In this document: piece by piece, positions 6,111 to 9,320 of the stretch
Layout: the number at the start of each line of letters is the position of its first letter
Position numbering within the stretch: position 1 is the first letter of the stretch
NCBI GenBank assembly: GCA_002345205.1
Contig: DDVI01000006.1
Location: forward strand, 1-9,320
Length of the DNA stretch: 9,320 nt
DNA from: Bdellovibrionaceae bacterium UBA2316
GTDB taxonomy: Bacteria; Bdellovibrionota; Bdellovibrionia; Bdellovibrionales; Bdellovibrionaceae
Reading direction: 5' to 3'
Program-made: the position numbers and the translations under genes
Notes under the pieces: generated by a model
What the model was told of the DNA's origin: nothing
Databases searched by the model: none
The model's input: only the letters and a program-made list of their open reading frames with translations

Positions 6111-6458
6111 TTATTGGCCTTTGCCTGGATAATCTTGGCTGCTCATGCTGGCGTTAAACGCATCGACATTTCTCACATCAACGTCTTGGCCGACGAGCGA
6201 TTGCAGCATATCAACGATTTTTGCAGCTCGGTCATGGTCGTAGGCTTTATCCAGCGATTCCAATTTTTCTTGGTTGATCTGATACCAGTTCTCTTCAGCA
6301 AGCGGGATCAAATATCCCTGGCTTACAAGCTGCTGAATAACCTTTTTCGTATCGACACCGCCATCAACTTGAACGGTATTGCTCTCTGCATGGACAACGC
6401 CAGCCATTGAAAGCGTGGCTAAAATTGCTCCCATTGTTTTCTTATATTGCTTCTTCAT
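6111..6458 (-). CDS. Small secreted/periplasmic protein of unknown function
   Basis: This 115-residue protein has a clear signal peptide (MKKQYKK, then a hydrophobic core, cleavage after VHA at residue 24). The mature part is about 91 residues, acidic, without Cys, and mainly helical in appearance (DTKKVIQQLVSQGYLIPLAEE, split as DTKKVIQQLV and SQGYLIPLAEE). I recognise no family. The start at 6458 lies 17 nt inside the end of the NtrC-type gene, with an AGGAGGGG ribosome site also within that gene, so translation is coupled. The stop is 13 nt before the binding-protein gene. It could be a periplasmic partner of the sensor pathway or the source of a signal peptide; the sequence does not decide between these. 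Confidence 0.72.
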   Translation of the reverse strand: MKKQYKKTMGAILATLSMAGVVHAESNTVQVDGGVDTKKVIQQLVSQGYLIPLAEENWYQINQEKLESLDKAYDHDRAAKIVDMLQSLVGQDVDVRNVDAFNASMSSQDYPGKGQ

Positions 6459-7836
6459 TTTCCCCTCCTGTTACTATTCCTAGTTTTTTCATTCTTCCGT
6501 ACACGGTTGCATACGGAGTTTTCATTCTATGTTTAGCGGCCTCTCGTACCGAACTGGACTTTGCGAGATTGGCGATGAGATACTTTCTCTCGCTATCCTC
6601 AAAGCGGGCCATCAGTTCCTCATAGGTGCAATCGTAAAAGTCCGTTGGCATTGGGCTAAAATCTTGAAAGAACTTGCTGCTCAAATGCTCTGGGCGAATC
6701 CTTTGAGACGGGATGATGCTCATTAAGCGTTCCATCTCATTTTGAAGTTCTCGTATGTTTCCGCGCCACGGAAACCGCTCCATCAGACGAACGGTTTTCA
6801 TCAATATTGTTTTTCCCTCTCCATCAAACTGTCTTTGGAAGTGAGCGATAAGCGGTTGAATATCATCCGGCCTTGCCCGCAAAGGTGGAATTTGTACTTT
6901 GACGACATTGAGGCGATAGAAAAGGTCTTCGCGGAACTTCCCTTGGCGCACAGCCTCCTCCAAATCTTTATGGGAGGCCGCAACCACTCGAACATCAACC
7001 CGCGTGATATTGGTTGCGCCGACAGGTTGGATTTCTCCTTCTTGCAAGAAGCGAAGGAGTTTGACTTGGAGTTCAGGCTTTAGATCGGCGATTTCATCCA
7101 AAAAGACGGTGCCAGTATCGGCAAGTTTGAGCTTCCCAATCTTCGCTCTATCCGCTCCGGTGAAGGCCCCGCGTTCGTGTCCGAAAAGATCACTTTCGAT
7201 CAGAGCTTCAGGGATGGCCCCCACGTTGATTGCTATGAATGGGCGTTGTCGGCGGTTGGACTTGTTGTGGACGGCACGAGCGATAAGTTCTTTGCCTGTG
7301 CCGGATTCACCGTGGATCAGCACTGTGCAGTCTCTAGGAGCCACAAGCTGAACCAGGCGGGCAACGTCGGCAAGTGCCTGTGATCGACCGACCATGCCGA
7401 TTGATTCAATGATGGATCGGTTTTCGTCAGCGGTCGGCTCCCGAAACTCCTCGGCGGTTTCTTCAAATTTTTTGCAGAACAGACGAACCTTTTCGCGGAA
7501 ATCTTCTGGCGAAGTTTCTTTTTCGATAAAGTCCGTGGCTCCTGCCGCAAAACATTTCTTTAAGGCTTCACGGGAGTAGTCGCCTGAGTTGATTGCGACG
7601 ATCAGGTTGGGATTGATTGCGAGAATCTCTTTGGTGAGCGTGGCTCCGTCTTTGTCGGGCATCTGGTAGTCGAGGAGGATAACCGCATACTCGCCCGGAG
7701 CGGCCTTAACCATCGCTAGCGCCGTGTTTGCATCGCTCGCCGTATGCACTTCGAGATCGGATTCATCTTTCAGGGAGTGTTTGGCCGTAGAAAGAGCAAG
7801 CTCCTCATCGTCCACAACTAAAATCTTGAAAGCCAT
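6442..7836 (-). CDS. NtrC-family sigma-54-dependent response regulator
   Basis: This 464-residue response regulator activates sigma-54 RNA polymerase. Its receiver domain has D9/D10, acceptor Asp56 (LLDYQMP), Ser84 and Lys106. The AAA+ domain (about 145-365) has Walker A GESGTGKE (176-183), sigma-54 contact loop GAFTGA (223-228), Walker B TVFLDE (243-248), FREDLFYRL (301-309) and WRGNIREL (357-364). The C-terminal Fis-type helix-turn-helix runs to the end (VREAAKHRMKTPYATVYGRMKKLGI, about 430-454, with recognition helix near YATVYGRMKK). All catalytic residues are present. The ATG at 7836 has a perfect AAAGGAGG site; the longer open frame upstream crosses the promoter. It is the first gene of the signalling operon. 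A sigma-54 promoter and enhancer-like palindromes upstream suggest that it activates its own operon, with the hybrid kinase as likely donor of the phosphate. Confidence 0.93.
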   Translation of the reverse strand: MAFKILVVDDEELALSTAKHSLKDESDLEVHTASDANTALAMVKAAPGEYAVILLDYQMPDKDGATLTKEILAINPNLIVAINSGDYSREALKKCFAAGATDFIEKETSPEDFREKVRLFCKKFEETAEEFREPTADENRSIIESIGMVGRSQALADVARLVQLVAPRDCTVLIHGESGTGKELIARAVHNKSNRRQRPFIAINVGAIPEALIESDLFGHERGAFTGADRAKIGKLKLADTGTVFLDEIADLKPELQVKLLRFLQEGEIQPVGATNITRVDVRVVAASHKDLEEAVRQGKFREDLFYRLNVVKVQIPPLRARPDDIQPLIAHFQRQFDGEGKTILMKTVRLMERFPWRGNIRELQNEMERLMSIIPSQRIRPEHLSSKFFQDFSPMPTDFYDCTYEELMARFEDSERKYLIANLAKSSSVREAAKHRMKTPYATVYGRMKKLGIVTGGENEEAI

Positions 7837-7879
7837 ACTCCTCCTTTGCTCGAAGATTCGAGCTACGATGGAGGGTAAG

Positions 7880-7896
7880 AGCAACAGCCGGACCAA
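7880..7896 (-). promoter_or_regulatory. Sigma-54 promoter of the NtrC-type operon
   Basis: The minus strand reads TTGGTCCGGCTGTTGCT. It matches the -24/-12 consensus (YTGGCACG, four bases, TTGCW) at 11 of 13 fixed positions, with the required GG-N10-GC spacing. The start point would be near 7869, giving a leader of about 33 nt containing the AAAGGAGG site of the NtrC-type gene. The presence of a sigma-54 activator gene immediately downstream supports it. Confidence 0.72.
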
Positions 7897-7991
7897 GTTA
7901 GAATTATCGAGTGATGAAGATTTAACCCCCCGAAATCACGAAGAGTTTCTATTATGCCCAGCGCCAAAATGCAACTTATTTACGCAACTTT

Positions 7992-8009
7992 TGATCGGAG
8001 TTCCGATCA
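7992..8009. promoter_or_regulatory. Operator/enhancer palindrome, copy 2 (NtrC-type operon)
   Basis: TGATCGGAGTTCCGATCA is a perfect palindrome with eight-base arms and a two-base centre. It fits TGATCG-N6-CGATCA exactly. Its centre is about 131 bp upstream of the predicted start point, the usual range for enhancer sites of NtrC-type activators. Confidence 0.72.
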
Positions 8010-8055
8010 TGTGGAGTAGGACTTAGGACTCAAGATCGTCGTAAGTCACTAATAT

Positions 8056-8077
8056 ACAAAGTGTTTATCTACTTTGT
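8056..8077. repeat. Inverted repeat ACAAAGT-N8-ACTTTGT
   Basis: Perfect seven-base arms (ACAAAGT and ACTTTGT) are separated by eight bases. It lies in the intergenic region before the NtrC-type gene, between the two palindromes. No U-run follows, so it is not an obvious terminator. It may be a second regulator's site. Confidence 0.35.
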
Positions 8078-8133
8078 TGGATACCTAAGAATCTGTTTTT
8101 ATTTTCAACCATGAAAATCGCTCTGGACGCGGA

Positions 8134-8156
8134 TTTCCAGGCGAACCACCTGAAAA
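8134..8156 (-). repeat. Imperfect hairpin downstream of the XRE-type gene
   Basis: In minus-strand RNA, UUUUCAGG and CCUGGAAA form an eight-pair stem with one G-U pair and a seven-base loop, about 43 nt after the XRE stop. No U-run follows, so it is not a standard intrinsic terminator. It may protect the 3' end of the mRNA. The rest of the 7837-8198 gap holds the sigma-54 promoter, two palindromes and the inverted repeat at 8056-8077. Confidence 0.3.
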
Positions 8157-8183
8157 TAAGCAGAAAATCGAAAATTCAAAATG

Positions 8184-8201
8184 TGATCGGATTTTCGATC
8201 A
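8184..8201. promoter_or_regulatory. Operator/enhancer palindrome, copy 3 (end of the XRE-type gene)
   Basis: TGATCGGATTTTCGATCA fits TGATCG-N6-CGATCA exactly. Its last three bases are the stop codon of the XRE-type gene on the minus strand. The centre is 192 bp from copy 2 and about 323 bp upstream of the predicted sigma-54 start point. A further inverted repeat, TCGAAAAT (8168-8175) with ATTTTCGA (8191-8198), overlaps it. It could be a distal enhancer or a weak stem at the 3' end of the transcript. Confidence 0.65.
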
Positions 8202-8741
8202 TTCAAGCAGGGACAATGTGGCGTTTGCGGGATTATCTTCTGTGTTCTTGTTAAAAAGTGAAACGACTTCTCCTCTTTTGGAATGTAGGCTCCTGTATTC
8301 CATTCCTGGAATAAGTAGACCCCTTTTTAATAACGGTATCGCCAAGTCCCGCACGCTTGTTCTTGCTTTCGGCTCCTTAAACTCTAGGATTTTTTGAAAG
8401 AACACTTCGTATTCTGAATCAGCTCCGCAGGCGCGGATAAATCTATTTATGAGCCATCGCTCGTGATCTTTTTCGCCGCGCTCCAGCGCTTCTATTTCAT
8501 CACTCGAAACACGGCAGATCTCAGCCGCACGGTCAACGGTCAGCTTACGATATTCTCTGACTCGTCGATAGAAATTCCGGCACACAGCTTTTGCTATCTC
8601 CCTCTTCTTCTCTGGAGTTGCATTTTCGTGAAGAACTAAATCGGCATAAAGCGGTTTCATGTGCTTGCTCAGTGTATTGAAATGAAAACGATCCATCTGG
8701 ACTACGTTTGCAGTAGAATTTTGTTTTGGATCATTGCCCAT
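8199..8741 (-). CDS. XRE-like helix-turn-helix DNA-binding protein
   Basis: This 180-residue protein carries a lambda-repressor-type HTH at about 57-104: RRVREYRKLTVDRAAEICRV (59-78), then SSDEIEALERGEKD, the usual A-A-x-x-x-x-V-S-x-x-x-I-x-x-x-E-x-G pattern. The first 55 residues look helical and charged. The C-terminal 75 residues have no family I recognise. I chose the ATG at 8741, which has AAGGGAG at good distance; a GTG at 8747 would stand directly against that site. It overlaps the receiver gene before it by 11 nt, so the two are coupled. It could repress its own promoter or bind the palindromes of the next operon, one of which ends in its stop codon. Neither is shown by sequence alone. 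Confidence 0.75.
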   Translation of the reverse strand: MGNDPKQNSTANVVQMDRFHFNTLSKHMKPLYADLVLHENATPEKKREIAKAVCRNFYRRVREYRKLTVDRAAEICRVSSDEIEALERGEKDHERWLINRFIRACGADSEYEVFFQKILEFKEPKARTSVRDLAIPLLKRGLLIPGMEYRSLHSKRGEVVSLFNKNTEDNPANATLSLLE

Positions 8742-9126
8742 AGACACTCCCTTGTCCGCGCTTAAGAGTTAGTATTCCTAGTTTCTCAATGTCTTTGCAG
8801 AGCTTTAGGAAATCAGGTTTCAAAACTGCTATTCGCACTGTTGAATCTATTTGCGGGATGTTTCGTAAAAGGCGGTGCTCATCGACAAATATCGCAAGTA
8901 CGACATTTGGACGAAACTTGCGGAGATAATTGTGAACCCAAAAACCTTGATGGTCGGCGTCTTCTACGTCGCTAATCACCAAGGACAAATCATCGGCTTT
9001 CAAAAGATTGTGGGTGTCAGCAAGAAATGGCGTCGTGACAACACTTGCGTCAAAGCGATTAGAGATCAGGCGTGATATGATCTCACGAAAATCTCCATTG
9101 TTATCAATAACTAAGACCTGTGCCAT
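8731..9126 (-). CDS. Stand-alone receiver-domain protein, degenerate active site
   Basis: This 131-residue protein is a single CheY-like receiver fold. It has VLVID at strand 1 with D8 but Asn9 where a second acidic residue is usual, candidate acceptor Asp53 (VISDVED), and Lys103 (VLKPDF). The Thr/Ser after strand 4 is replaced by Phe80/Val81 (LAIFVDEH). Phosphorylation may therefore be weak or lost, and the protein may act as a phospho-independent partner. No output domain is present. The ATG at 9126 has AAGGA in front; the TTG at 9132 would lie against that site. The stop overlaps the XRE start by 11 nt. A link with the XRE protein, for example as receiver plus separate DNA-binding subunit, is plausible but unproven. 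Confidence 0.78.
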   Translation of the reverse strand: MAQVLVIDNNGDFREIISRLISNRFDASVVTTPFLADTHNLLKADDLSLVISDVEDADHQGFWVHNYLRKFRPNVVLAIFVDEHRLLRNIPQIDSTVRIAVLKPDFLKLCKDIEKLGILTLKRGQGSVYGQ

Positions 9127-9155
9127 TTCCAATCCTTCGCGCGTTTAACAGCCCG

Positions 9156-9184
9156 ATAATACTGAAATAAATTGAAATAATCAG
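9156..9184 (-). promoter_or_regulatory. Candidate sigma-70 promoter of the receiver/XRE operon
   Basis: On the minus strand, TATTAT (9156-9161) is a good -10 box and CTGATT (9179-9184) a poor -35 box, with a 17-base spacer. The start point would be near 9149, about 23 nt before the ATG and including the AAGGA site. Two TGAAATAA repeats lie in the spacer and against the -35 box, so occupancy of the repeats should block this promoter. Confidence 0.4.
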
Positions 9185-9222
9185 TAATTTTATGAAATAA
9201 TATGCAATATTGTGAAATTTCA
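9163..9222. repeat. Helically phased TGAAATAA direct repeats
   Basis: TGAAATAA occurs at 9163-9170, 9173-9180 and 9193-9200, and the variant TGAAATTT at 9213-9220, so the steps are 10, 20 and 20 bp. The last copy is part of the palindrome TGAAATTTCA (9213-9222), and a further TGAAATTA lies at 9282-9289. All copies face the same side of the helix. This fits cooperative binding of a regulator, or intrinsic bending, at the receiver/XRE promoter. I see no gene in 9223-9320. Confidence 0.6.
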
Positions 9223-9320
9223 ATGCTTTGTGGCGGTCCTGACGTTTGGCGAGTCTGCTCTTGGGAAAGCTCGTAACACCTTGAAATTATTTGTAGTTAT
9301 TCTTAGACAATGTAAGAAAG

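Noticed and set aside
8111..8254. 47-codon open frame on the plus strand (MKIALDADFQ...)
   Set aside because: No ribosome binding site, it runs into the opposite-strand XRE gene and across the palindrome, and I recognise no protein pattern.
9127..9320. TGAAATAA repeats as a CRISPR array or plasmid iterons
   Set aside because: The repeats are eight bases with 2-12 base gaps, too short for CRISPR. No replication protein gene is seen, so an origin is unsupported.

Overview
All genes in this window lie on the minus strand, in three tightly packed operons that run from the right end towards the left. The window suggests a Gram-negative proteobacterium, most likely a Bdellovibrionota/Oligoflexia-like or delta-type lineage. 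The hints are envelope signal peptides, an F-type pilus gene pair, a hybrid histidine kinase with an ARVAHDIRSPL H-box, a sigma-54 activator and moderate GC. This taxonomic guess is inference, not proof. The first 24 bases are leftover Illumina adapter, so the left edge is an assembly end and not native DNA.

Region A (about 8199-9320) holds an AT-rich promoter region with helically phased TGAAATAA repeats, a stand-alone degenerate receiver protein, and an XRE/HTH-type DNA-binding protein whose gene overlaps it. Region B (1894-7896) starts with a strong sigma-54 (-24/-12) promoter. It encodes, in order, an NtrC-family activator, a small secreted protein, a family-5 (oligopeptide/nickel type) solute-binding protein without any permease, a YcaO-family protein and a membrane-bound hybrid histidine kinase. 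Start/stop overlaps of 17, 4 and 10 nt (and one 13-nt gap) show one translationally coupled unit. Region C (4-1790) is the start of a conjugation or type IV secretion operon: a 49-aa protein, a sigma-70-region-4-like protein, a 141-aa unknown, then a VirB2/TraA-like pilin followed by TraL, which is the gene order of the F transfer operon. The operon runs off the left edge.

The most striking signal is an 18-bp palindrome, TGATCG-N6-CGATCA. It occurs exactly three times: once upstream of the tra operon and twice upstream of the NtrC-type gene, one of these overlapping the last codon of the XRE gene. The copies nearest each operon sit about 120-130 bp upstream of sigma-54-like promoters, where enhancer sites of NtrC-type activators belong.

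The working model (inference) is that an extracytoplasmic signal, perhaps a peptide caught by the orphan binding protein, passes through the hybrid kinase to the NtrC-type activator. The activator would then switch on its own operon and the tra operon from the shared palindrome. The YcaO protein and the small secreted protein are candidates for making or being the signal. This would be a peptide- or solute-responsive control unit for conjugation that I do not recognise as described.
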